Notes under the pieces: model-generated
What the model was told of the DNA's origin: nothing
The model's database searches: none
The model's input: only the letters and a program-made list of their open reading frames with translations
In this document: one piece after another, positions 46,283 through 55,973 of the stretch
Numbering within the stretch: the first letter of the stretch is position 1
Layout of the letters: each line of letters starts with the position of its first letter
Made by a program: the position numbers and the translations under genes
Assembly: GCA_023101725.1 (NCBI GenBank)
Contig: JALJCO010007061.1
Location: 1-64,000 of the forward strand
Direction: 5' to 3'
Source of the DNA: Atherinomorus stipes
Taxonomy: Eukaryota > Chordata > Actinopteri > Atheriniformes > Atherinidae
DNA length: 64,000 bases

Positions 46283-47270
46283 AGGTGCTATACCTGATTT
46301 TGCACATTTGTGAACCGTGAGCGAGTTGAACAGTGTAGTTTGAACTGTAAGCCCCGCCCCTAACTGTTTCTCCCAGTGAGAAACGCTCCTGCCCTCGTTT
46401 TTCTCTCCTCCCACTCAACATGCACGAAATAACATGCACGTTTCATACTCGTGCACAAAGAAACTCTCCAGAGAAAACTTGCATCTTCCAGTGAAATTAC
46501 TGTTTTGGTTGCAGTAAATGGCTGGAGATCAGCTAAATGACATTTTCTATCATAACCGGTAGTTTACCGTAACTACAGTTATGTACACAGATGCACAGTT
46601 ATGACGAGTTATGATGTTATAGGCGACGTTAAAACATGACAGCCTGATAAAGTTTCTAACCGGCCACTTCGAGAAGCAGTGATGTAAACTTTCGTCGTGT
46701 TACGGTGTAAATATCACTATTATATACGTAAACCAGCAGAGGAAGCGCCAGCACCCGAGGACGTAAATGTTACTGAGAAGAAAGTTATTGAAAAAAATAC
46801 GTGTCCAGGTGGACTTCCAGTCCACATTCAGTCCGAGGCGTCCAGCTGCTCTCTACCTTCAGTACAATCCACAGAGAACACGAACTGTATTCCTTCTTTG
46901 GTCTCTCCTGCGTTTCAAGCCTCTCTCCTCCTCAGTTTTGATGCTTACAGGCTGTCTTGCTGCGGTATCGCCACTTTCCCTTCGGCAGACGCCATGTGGT
47001 TCTGTTTACAAGTGCACGCGAGAGAGGAGGGGGCTCCTCGTTAGAAAAACGCTGTGAGTGGCTGATAGGAAAACCGAAACTTATGTAGAATGAACCGCAT
47101 TGGCATTAAGAGAGCGTCACGCCATCCTTAGAAACCTAAACTAAAAAAACCTGGATTCATGCAATGCAATCAATGAGTGATTTTTATGAAATGACCTCTT
47201 TTAACACACATTATTCTGTGTAGAAAGCATTTCTCTGAAAGAGATTAAAATAAAATCAGGTACAGGGCCT
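46283..47270. mobile_element. TTAA-type MITE, copy 1
   Basis: The 988-bp element starts AGGTGCTATACCTGATTTTG, and the inverse of its right end starts AGGCCCTGTACCTGATTTTA, so the termini pair over about 20 bases. Right flank is TTAA (47271-47274) and left flank TTGA (46279-46282), consistent with a mutated TTAA target duplication as for piggyBac-type elements. The interior is noncoding; short open frames near 46697-47057 have no recognised domain. Confidence 0.8.
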
Positions 47271-47768
47271 TTAAGAATGGACTTAGGAGCAAAAAAATTT
47301 GAAGTTAAAAGCTGCCCTTCAGTTATTTATCAAGTGTCCCACTCCCACTATTAAGATTTAGTCCTACACATCACTAAGTGTCACTCTTAGAGCAGGATTA
47401 CGACAGTACCAGGTGCTGTAAATGGAATTTTAGATGATGTCACTTCTAAGTCCACTGAATTGACCAATCGCTGAATGGAACCGTTTGATGGCTGTGGTGG
47501 TCCCGCCCTAAATCATCAGCATTATCACCAGATATTACACAACCTAAATATTGCAATATAAACTGGTAGGCACCTGAAAACACCTAAACTTTTGTAAAGG
47601 ACTTTACATTAAAAAAAAAAATCAGGCCTCCTAAAGTAAAATCTTGCATCTGTACTTAGTACTTGGTGGGGGCCCCTTTTGCATGAATGACTGCCTAAAG
47701 CCGGCATGGCATAAATGCTACCAGCTTGTGGCATATCTCAGGTGTTATGAAAGACCAGCATGCTTCAG

Positions 47769-48122
47769 TCACAGCCCTGAGCTCTTCTTTATTGTTGGTC
47801 TCCTTCTGTTTAGCTTTTTCTTGACGATGCCCCACACATTTTCAATGGGGCTCAGGTCAGGTGAGTTTGTGGGCCAATCAAGCATGGTGATCCCCTGGTT
47901 GTTGAACCAGGATTTTGTAGTTTTGGCAGTGTGGGCAGGTGCCAAGTCCTGCTGGAAGATGAAGTCTGCATCCTCATACAGCTGGTCCACTGAAGCAAGC
48001 ATGAAGTGCTCCAAAATGTCCTGGTAGACGGCTGCATTGATACTGGACTTGATGAAGCTCAGAGGACCAACATCAGCAGCTGACATGGACCCCAGGTCAC
48101 CACAGACTGGGAAACTTAACAC
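47769..48122 (-). pseudogene. Tc1 transposase catalytic C-terminal part
   Basis: This frame runs from MLSFPVCGD to a stop after PTIKKSSGL. It includes ADFIFQQDLAPAHTAKTTKS with the second catalytic Asp and SPDLSPIENVWGIVKKKLN with the catalytic Glu. After KKSSGL the reading must shift by one base to continue with the EELRAV-like ending, exactly as in the 17.9-kb copy. The preceding segment (48375-48097) holds LFSDENKFCISFGNKGPRVW with the first catalytic Asp. Confidence 0.9.
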
Positions 48123-48497
48123 TGGACTCCATGCATCTTCTATCTAGCACCTCTCTGGTCTTCCTCCAGACTCTGGGACCTTTGTTTCCAAATGAGATGC
48201 AAAACTTGTTCTCATCAGAAAAGAGGACTTTTGACCACTGGGCAACAGACCAGCCCTCCTTTTTTCTAGCCCAGCTAAGGCGCTTCTGGCGTTGCTTGCT
48301 GTTGAAGGAGTGGCTTGACAACAGGAATTCTACATTTGAAGCCCATGTCCAGCATCCACCTGCGTGTTGTTTCACTTGAAGCAGTAACTCCAGCCTCAGT
48401 CCATTTTGAAAGGCCCTTTCCTGACCATCTTCTCCAGGCTGCTGTCAGCCCTCCGGCTTCTACACCGTTTTCTTCCACACTTCTTCCTTCCACTTAA

Positions 48498-49162
48498 AGG
48501 TTGAATATGGAACATTTTTATTAAAAGCTATATTTTTTCAAAAATAATACCTCCGCAGGTCGTTTGGGGGTGTACAGAATGAAAGTACAACATTTCCCAG
48601 AAAAATTTTATTTAGCCTAAAAATAATTATAAAATAATTTTTTACGGGTTCGATAATGGCATTTTATTTACGTCTATAAGCCAATACACGCCGCCATTGC
48701 GGGTTGCCATATACGATCTCTGTGTGGAAACAATATTTCGGTCATAGTCAGGATTGTACAGGGGAAAACCGTAGAGACGACCAGTGAAGCAGCTGCTTCA
48801 GAGTCCTGGAGATATTGTTATCTGTTTCTGAGGAGGAGTGACCTGAGAAGAGCAAAACCTGGAGTAAATTTAGGTGAAGACTTCACTAAATGGACCCACA
48901 TAAACGTTTTCCACGGAGTAAAACACAGAAATGGCGACTTTCCTGCTGGATCGGTAAGCTAGCTTGTTTGCTAACATGGCTAACGTTAGCTGTCAGTTAT
49001 AAACTCCTCTGCGTTACTTGTTAAACATGCTGCAGACTGTTGGTCACTTGCGTATCGGCAGTGAGCCTGGCATCCCAGCGGCTGGAGTTGTTTTTCTGCC
49101 GTTGCAACTACAACCTGGACACACGTGATGTCGCTGTTCTGTCCGTATTCCATATTCAACCT
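48498..49162. mobile_element. TTAA-type MITE, copy 2, nested in Tc1
   Basis: The 665-bp element begins AGGTTGAATATGGAA and the inverse of its right end begins AGGTTGAATATGGAATACGG, so the termini pair perfectly over 15 bases. A perfect TTAA duplication flanks it (48494-48497, 49163-49166). Inside is ATGGCGACTTTCCTGCTGGA at 48931, followed at 48954 by the donor-like GTAAGC. The insertion splits the transposase of the host Tc1 element between GQL and SGRKKC. Confidence 0.92.
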
Positions 49163-49546
49163 TTAACTGTCCATTAATGTGTTTTGAGACAGCACTCTGA
49201 GAACATCCAGCTTCTTTTACTATCACTTTTTGTGTCTTTCCCACCTTGTGCAGGGAGTCAATGATGGTTTTCTGCACAACTGTCAGATCAGCATCTTCCC
49301 CATGATTGTGAATTCTTCTAAACCAAGACAGAGACTTTTTAAAGGCTCAGGGAACTTTTGAGGTTTTGATGAAGAGGTTTTCTTAAGCTGCAACTTCTAA
49401 TAAGCAACATCCAACAAATAAAAGCTTGAAAAATATTGATTCACATATTATTCCTCTATACAATATGTAAATTGCACCTTTTAATGTTGAATTATGGAAA
49501 TACATGAACTTTTTCAGGATATTCAAATTTTTTGGGTAGTACCTGT

Positions 49547-49574
49547 ATGTATGTATGTATGTATGTATGTATAT
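49547..49574. repeat. (TATG)n microsatellite
   Basis: About six TATG units leading into a short TATA run, directly beside the Tc1 terminus. Confidence 0.9.
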
Positions 49575-50235
49575 ATATCAGAAAATATATTTTTAGTAGA
49601 GATATTGACATGAAATTTTCACCAGATCTCGGCAACTATCCAAGTAATGCACACATACAAAGAAATCTTACATTTATGTGCATACATTATGTGTAATATA
49701 GTGAAATGACACATGGAATAAGTATTGAACACATGAAGAAATGGAGGACAAAAAGATCTGGAAAGCCAACAAAGCAGCTGGAGTCTGTCAGTATTTAGAA
49801 AGTAATCCTGTCCCCTATCAGTGCAAAGTAATATCAGCTGGTTTAGGCCTGATTGATGTCTTTATAAATATAAAGTCTGATAATGGGTTGAAATTACTCG
49901 ACTGACTTTTCTGTCAGCCATAGTCGAAATCATCTTGATCCAATTCTCAAAATAAGAAAGGAAAATACAGAATTTCTTTTTAGCAGTAGAATTCTCAAAA
50001 TAAGAAATTCTGTTTTAATTTGGGCCAAATGGCCTATTGATGATCTAGTAAATATGAGATGGATCCCGGACAGACCAACCTATCGCCAAGCTTGTTCCTG
50101 TGTCCTTTTGCTTTGGGGAAGTAATGGATAATAATTTACCACTGATCAAGTTTGAGAACTTGATATTTGTTGAATGGCGTCTGTCCGAGCCAGCGATCTG
50201 CCTCTGAAACCCCCCCCTGCACTGATCAGGATGTA
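49575..50235. other. Noncoding, nothing recognisable
   Basis: AT-rich sequence without coding signal or repeat ends. Confidence 0.4.
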
Positions 50236-50754
50236 CACTGCAAAAAATAGAATCTTACCAAAAATATTTTTCTAATTTCTAGTCAAAATATCTCTCTTTT
50301 TTGCTAAAAATTTGCAAAAAATTATTGGCCTCTCATGAAATAAGTAAAAAAAAAAAAAAAAAAAAGATTCTTTTGCTTAAAATGAGCAAAAACAACAACA
50401 ACAAAAAAATCTGCCAATAGAAAAAAAAAAATTCTCTTGATAATATGACAGTGTGTTCCTGTGACTATGCCCCCGATAGATCATGTGCCCTGGCTACTTG
50501 ACCAAGGGGATGTCCCTTTGGCTGAATGGTCAGCACACATGACCTTCACCTTGGAGTCTGGGGATCGTAACCCGCCGGGCCCTCACTGCAAACCTTGCCA
50601 CAATAAGATTTCTTGAAATGAGATGCATTGCCTTAAAACAAGTTCCTGCATCTCACTGAAATGTTTCTCTTTAGGCGATATTGTCTTATTTTGAGTGTGA
50701 TGAGATTTTTTTGACTAGAAATGAGAAAAAGATTTGAGTTTTTGAAGTTCAGTG
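50236..50754. mobile_element. MITE with CACTGCAAAAA-like ends, holding a tRNA-like insert
   Basis: The left end CACTGCAAAAAATAGAATCT, followed by TTTCTAATTTCTAGTCAAAA, is a common fish MITE end. The inverse of the right end reads CACTGAACTTCAAAAACTCA, followed by TTTCTCATTTCTAGTCAAAA. The tRNA-like segment at about 50510-50580 and unrelated sequence around it sit in the middle. Confidence 0.6.
50510..50580 (+). repeat. tRNA-like (SINE head) sequence
   Basis: TGGCTGAATGGTCAGCAC resembles an A box and GGGGATCGTAACCC a B box with about 25 bases between them. A full cloverleaf was not verified, so this is probably a SINE head rather than a tRNA gene. Confidence 0.45.
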
Positions 50755-52149
50755 CTTAGTTAGGACAATTTTAAAAGTGTTGCATCATTAGAGTCATGTT
50801 CACTGTTGACACGGTTGAAGCGTGAGGCTCTGAATCTCTCACCTGGAACCTCTGATTCCGTCACGCACAGCTGCCGTTTATTATCACTGCATTTATCTGT
50901 TCTTATCATATTATTAACAATTATTAAGAACAAGATGTTTGCCTAATTATCTTCCAGTGATAAGGAGCTCTCCATTATTCACTGATTTAAATCGCGCTCA
51001 GTAACCAGGACGGTTGAAAATTCCTCTGTGACCCAGATATCATCTCTGTCTTTCTGGTGAGACATGGAGAAAGATGAGTCACATCAGCTTGAAAATCACA
51101 GGCTCTGTAGCTGCATTTAAATTTAGCAAAGACAGATTGGGGGGGGGGGGGGAGTCGGCTACACAAAGAGAGCAAAGAAAGAATCATTTTTTAATCTTAC
51201 CAGCAAAGCCAACCTCTGATGATGACACTGATAATGCCACTTTAATGAAACGGGGTGTCAAGAACAAAATGAGAACATTACTCTATATTGTCAAAGAGGC
51301 TGATGAATTAACTAGAATATGAGGAGATAACCTTTAAAAAAAACAAAACAAACTTAACTCCAAGACAAACACAGGAGCTGAGGTTTGACAAGCCGGTGAA
51401 AGTGAAGGGTACACGGTTATCTCTGTAAGTCCAGCTGGTCTGGATTTGGAGAAAAGAATCATATGGAGAAGTGATTAACAGGTTTAGGAAATAGATCGTC
51501 TCCCGTTTTAAATTATGCAATTGGATGGATGGCAATTTAAACTTTTTTTACTGGAAGAGTGACCCATCTGTTTAATACCACAGCAGCTCTGGAAACTAGA
51601 GATGGGTGATACCAACATTTTCCCTGTTGCTATACTTTAATATCTTGAACGCAAGGGCAATTTTAAATATTCGTAAAACTTGAGAACAAAAGTACTAAAA
51701 AGGAATGCTTTTTAAAACATATTGATAGGTAAAATAAAATAAAGATTAAAAGCTTCTTTCAATCATCAAATAACTTTACACGTTAACCTCATGCTGCAAA
51801 CCGCAGCATTCACTCAACAACCAGATATAGACAAACATAAAAACGTTTCTGCATTTTATCACTTTTTATACATTTGTTGTGTACTGTATGTGATCCCCTA
51901 AAATGAAGATTTAAAAGGCATGTGTCACCTCTGGGTGAAACTGAGCCTCCCCCCGCAGTCCCCTGAGTTGGACAAGTGGGCAGAAATGTTTTCCAACTGA
52001 CCCAGTCATTCTCTGAATCTGGCAGCACTGGCTTTAGCTTAGCTTAGCGTAGTTGCTGTGATCTGGTGTATCCAAATAGCACCACTTGGCAAAAGTGAAC
52101 TAACTTGAGATTTTTTCCAATTACTTTTCGTGCGCCGCATATTCTAATA
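50755..52149. other. Noncoding, nothing firmly recognisable
   Basis: A G-run lies at about 51138-51152. Open frames are short and lack known domains. The sequence from 52100 leads to an acceptor-like tract before the coding-like frame. Confidence 0.4.
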
Positions 52150-52150
52150 G

Positions 52151-52475
52151 AGAACAAAGGAAAAGCCGATTTCACATCAAAGGACTGACTAGGCGGCATT
52201 CCATAGGGGAACTATATGCTGCAGAAGTACGGGCCAATCACAGGGAAGCACTGCGGATAGCAGCAAAGGTAGCACGCATGCGCAACATCCCCAATTTCTG
52301 TAAACAGGGTTGCCACCGGCTGCTGGCTTTCAAGCAGCCGTTAACAGAAACCCAGGCTGTACAAATACTCTGCAGGATAGATGAAGCATGTCGTGAGATT
52401 GAGATTCCATCTGCAGCTTTGAAAAAGCCTTGCCTGTGTTGTCCTTTTATGCACGATGGCAGCAGATGCAAATAA
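52151..52475 (+). CDS. Coding-like open frame, possible 3' terminal exon
   Basis: An uninterrupted plus frame of about 108 codons ends TGCAAATAA at 52475. It is preceded by a T-rich tract and TAATAG at 52150, a plausible splice acceptor. It reads FHIKGLTRRHSIGELYAAEV, RANHREALRIAAKVARMRNI, GCHRLLAFKQPLTETQAVQI and ends CLCCPFMHDGSRCK. The residue mix (leucine and alanine-rich helices, clustered Cys at the end) looks like real protein, unlike the surrounding frames. An internal Met at 52278 could be a start if it is a short gene. I do not recognise the family. It could be a host exon, a retrocopied exon or part of an unknown repeat. Confidence 0.5.
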
Positions 52476-52669
52476 CCCCTGTCCGCATATGGAGATGGGT
52501 TTTAGTTAACCTGGAACAGGCTTTTGCAAAGCATCCATTCATCAGCTGAAAACATTTACAAGATGAAATCTTGGGAATTTGACTCTGGCGTCAGAATCAA
52601 GTTCAGTCATATACCAGAGTAAAAATGACGCCAATACTGTCCTAAATGTGTGGAATATAAAGAGCAGAC

Positions 52670-52765
52670 TCAAAGGGAGGGAAGTATGTGGTGCATCATG
52701 GGACATGCCTCAGCAGTCGAAGCCTATGGCAGTTAGGGATGGCTCACCGCCCTAATCATAAAAGA
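52670..52765 (-). repeat. L2 3' UTR fragment
   Basis: GTGCATCATGGGACATGCCT, CAGCAGTCGAAGCCTATGGC and TTAGGGATGGCT match the L2 3' UTR at 27580-27660. This is a short truncated copy. Confidence 0.7.
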
Positions 52766-52791
52766 TTCAGAGCATTTTCACACAGGACCTA

Positions 52792-54016
52792 CACTATATT
52801 GCCAAAAGTATTTACTCAACCATCCAAATGATGGGAATCAGGTGTTCCAATCACTTCCATGTCCACAGGTGTATAAATGAAGCAGCTCGGCATGCAGACT
52901 GTTTCTACAAACATTTGTGAAAGAATGTGTCGCTCTGAGGAACTCAGTGAATTCCAGCGTGGAACTGTGATAGGATGCTACCTGTGCAACGAATCCAGTC
53001 GTGAAATTTCCTCGCTCCGAAATGTTCCACAGTCAACTGTCAGCTGATTGTAATAGAATGGAAGTGTTTGAGAACGACAGCAACTCAGCCATGAAGTGGT
53101 CGGCTACGTACACAGACGGAGCGGGTCAGTGGATGCTGAAGCACATAGTGGGAAAAAGTGGCCAACTTTCTGCAGTCAATCACTACAGACCTCCAAACTT
53201 CATGTGGCCTTCAGATCAGCTCAAGAACAGTGACAGAGAGCTTCATGGAATGGGTTTCCATGGTGATCAGCTGCATCCATCCACACATCACCAAGTGCAA
53301 TGCAAAGTGTGGATGCAGTGGTGGAAAGCAGCCGCCACTGGACTCTAGAGCAGTGGAGGCGTTCTCTGGAGTGATGAATCACGCTTCTGCATCTGGCAAT
53401 CTGATGGATGAGTCTGGGTTTGGCGTTGCCAGGACAACGGCACCTGTCTGACTGCATTGTGCCAAGAGTAAAGTTTGGTGGAGGGGGGGATTATGGTGTG
53501 GGGGTGTTTTTTAGGAGCTGGGCTTGGCCCCTTAGTTCCAGTGAAAGGAACTCTGAATGCTTCATCATACCAAGACAGTCTGGACAATTCCATGCTCCCA
53601 ACTTTGTAGGAACAGTTTGGAGCTGGAACATTCCTCTTCCAACATGACTGTTCACCAGTGCACAAAGCAGCTCCATAGAGACCTGGATGCAGAGTCTGGT
53701 GTGGAGGAACTGGACTGGCCTGCACAGAGTCCTGACCTCAACCCCATAGAACACCTTTGGAATGAATCAGAGTGGAGACTGAGAACCAGCATCATTGTGT
53801 GACCTCACAAATGCGCTTCTGGAAGAATGGTCAAAAATTCCCATAAACACACTCCTAAACCTTGTGGACAGAACTTCCCAGAAGAGTTAAAGCTGTTCTA
53901 GCTGCAAAGGTGGACCAACGTCATCCTGAACCCTATGGATCAGGAATGGGATGTTACTTAAGCTCTTTTGTGAGTCAACGCAGGAGAGCATACTTACATA
54001 CTTTGGCAATATAGTG
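52792..54016 (+). mobile_element. Tc1-like transposon, full length but degenerate
   Basis: The termini CACTATATTGCCAAAAGTAT and the inverse TATACTTTGGCAATATAGTG-type right end bracket 1225 bp. The transposase can be followed in pieces: MCRSEELSEFQRGTVIG near 52927 (HTH region), [31 protein letters not shown], and [20 protein letters not shown] with the second catalytic Asp region, then SPDLNPIEHLW with the catalytic Glu. At least three frame changes are needed. The copy at 43391-44172 belongs to the same family. Confidence 0.85.
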
Positions 54017-54171
54017 TATTTAGGTAGACCCGAGTTTGGGTCCGAACACAACATGACTGGGTCTGTGTGAACACGCCACTCGCGCTTGGACCAGTTGGAG
54101 TGGTGGTTTCGAAGCGGCTTGTGTTGACATGAAATGCGGCACGAGTGATGTGTGAATGTGTCAATCAAGAC

Positions 54172-54240
54172 TAGAGATGTCTAATATTATCAGCCCTCTG
54201 ATATCATTGGCGATATTGGCATTAAAATGTAATATTGGAA
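54172..54240. repeat. Terminal piece of TAGGGATGT-type repeat
   Basis: CTAGAGATGTCTAATATTAT and GCGATATTGGC resemble the end shared by 5560-5795 and 25435-25856 in inverse orientation. Confidence 0.45.
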
Positions 54241-54308
54241 AACATCTGTATTGTTTTTTCTTGAGCGATATTTTACAAAATCTTGCGAGATGGTCCAGCA
54301 TGTATAAA

Positions 54309-54734
54309 AGTCCTGTTTCCATCAGCGGGTCTGGGTCGAGCCATGTGTTTTTACATCTCCATAGATAAAAACTGGGACAGGTTATATCCGATTTTTTACT
54401 TTTAGTACCCCTCTGTCGGGGTACTGTTTTAATTGATCTGGACCAAAGAGCTGGAGATTAACACACTGCAGTCTGTTGATTGGTTAAATAAATGTCACTT
54501 CCCGCGCAACCCAGCATAAAAACAAAGCAGGGATGACCCCTTCGTTTACGTGTGGTGCTTTGGTTAAAAGGCGTTGCACTGCGATATCAAACAATCACAT
54601 AGCAGCGCTACTTCGCCTCCAGGGTAAAGGGCAAGTTTGCTGGTGACGCAACAGGAAACCAACATAATCATACCACAACCCACCCAACCCGGCCTGGCCC
54701 AGACCAGACCAGACCTGCGGGTGGAAACCAGGCT
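54309..54734 (-). mobile_element. GC-rich TIR MITE family, copy B
   Basis: Opposite orientation to copy A at 21820. The right end, inverted, reads AGCCTGGTTTCCACCCGCAG then GGCCAGGCCGGGTTGGG. The interior CACACGTAAACG and AACCAAAGC-type phrases match copy A in inverse. About 425 bp, noncoding. Confidence 0.8.
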
Positions 54735-54735
54735 G

Positions 54736-54862
54736 AAAAGTCCCTGTTATTGTGGAAGAACTTCATATCCCAGCATCCCTTTCAGAGTGATGTGACTACA
54801 GAGCAGCTGCTGCTGCTACAGACTGACTTGCTTTGAAGCTGCTTATAATATGCCTGGTTTTA
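54736..54862 (+). repeat. Dispersed repeat family, 5' part
   Basis: AAAAGTCCCTGTTATTGTGG, GAAGAACTTCATATCCCAGC through GACTTGCTTTGAAGCTGC matches 25435-25560. It is cut at about 54865, where Penelope-like sequence begins. Confidence 0.8.
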
Positions 54863-54869
54863 AGGGTTA

Positions 54870-55240
54870 GGGCAACTTACAATGAAGTGCTTGTGCCCGG
54901 TCTGTCCTCGGATGGAACCCCAGGTGTGTGGGAGCAAGTATGCCCCCTTGTCCCTGTTCATGGAGTTACTCCTGCGCCGTCGCATCTTGATTGCCTCCTT
55001 GATCCATCATTTAAATTTATTGGTTTCCGTGGTGATTACTTCGCTATTGTCCCAGTCCATGATATGATTATTCCTTCTGCAATGATCTGTTATGGCCGGT
55101 TTCTTGTTTTCTTGCTCTGCTGTCTTTTTTTGTCCTTATGAACCTTGTTTCCATTTCTTTCTCACATTCCTTCTGATGTTCTGATTTCCATGTGATGAAT
55201 GTCTGTCCAGTCTCTCCTACATATGTTTTATTGCACGATT
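54870..55240 (-). pseudogene. Penelope-like GIY-YIG endonuclease fragment
   Basis: On the minus strand, starting near 55240, frames give IPCKSCNKTYVGETGQTF (the YVGETG of a GIY-YIG domain), then HCRRNNHIMDWDNSEVITTE-like sequence, WIKEAIKMRRR and MNRDKGAYLLPHTWGS, the end of a Penelope/Poseidon-type polyprotein. Several stops and frame changes are present. No reverse transcriptase remains. Confidence 0.7.
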
Positions 55241-55242
55241 TG

Positions 55243-55420
55243 CATGGGATGGATCAACAGATGGATCACGGAGTCAATCGAGATACGACGGTGAGGGACT
55301 AACACCATGAACAGGGACGAGGGGGCATACTTGCTCCCACACACCTGGGATTCCATCCTCAGTCACCAGCGGGGGGGCCGAAGGATAGATAAGACCGGGC
55401 ATGAGCACTTTATTGTAAGT
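55243..55420 (+). pseudogene. Second Penelope-like fragment, opposite strand
   Basis: GGATCAACAGATGGATCACG followed by MNRDEGAYLLPHTWDS and DRPGMSTLL-like frames is the same C-terminal region as in 54870-55240 but on the plus strand. The two copies are joined 5' to 5' near 55241, each truncated at its 5' side. Confidence 0.7.
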
Positions 55421-55475
55421 TGAGTAGTAATTTAGGAAAAAACTTTGGTGGGTGCTGGTCGCTGGTCAGCCAGAA

Positions 55476-55550
55476 ATGATGGATTAGATTTATATCGTGC
55501 CTTTTCTTGCAGGGCACTCAAAGCGCTCACAGTACGTCCATTATTCTTTC
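55476..55550 (-). repeat. SINE tail fragment
   Basis: GATGGATTAGATTTATATCG and GGGCACTCAAAGCGCTCACA match 1008-1076, the tail of the SINE at the start of the window. Its tRNA head is missing. Confidence 0.75.
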
Positions 55551-55973
55551 AAAATATCGGAGGCAAATGCTGTGTTAATAAAATAAGGTTACAAATAAAA
55601 CTGACCTTGCATTTCGTTGCATTTTGATTGTTGCTGCTGAGACACTTTACAAAGTTTTACTTACTGTATTTGGCAGCGGACTGATGTCATCTGCTGCTAC
55701 GTGCATGAAGGAATTTGATTACACAAATATACAGTCAAAACTCTGGCAACCTCTGAAAGGCATGAGGATATGTCAGATTTTGAAGATGATTTCAAACTGT
55801 TTTCATCAAACTAACTGTCACCATGTCTCTATGAACCAGAATACACTGACTACCACTCAGAAGCTAAGTATATAATTCTGCAGCTGGTAATAAACTAGTT
55901 CCTCAATATGTAATGCTAAATTTGTCATACAAGGCTAAGATTACTTGTTTGACGCACAAGTTTACTAGTTTAA
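55551..55973. other. Noncoding, no gene seen
   Basis: AT-rich with short frames that have no protein resemblance. Confidence 0.4.

Larger units (their letters stand above)
47620..49540 (-). mobile_element. Tc1-like transposon interrupted by a TTAA MITE
   Basis: The minus-strand transposase begins near 49277 with IIDSLHKVGKTQKVI and AGCSQSAVSKHINGQL, an HTH of the Tc1 type. The frame is interrupted at TTAA (49163-49166) by the MITE 48498-49162 and resumes at 48493. Later parts give WTWASNVEFLLSSHSFNSKQ-like frames, LFSDENKFCISFGNKG, FQQDLAPAHTA and SPDLSPIENVWG, all in several frames. The 5' terminal segment (to TTTGGGTAGT at 49540) matches ends at 19.8 and 41.8 kb. The 3' end near 47620 is unclear. 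Frameshifts make it inactive. Confidence 0.85.

Noticed and set aside
50510..50580. Functional tRNA gene
   Set aside because: No clear acceptor stem or anticodon arm pairing; it sits inside a MITE.
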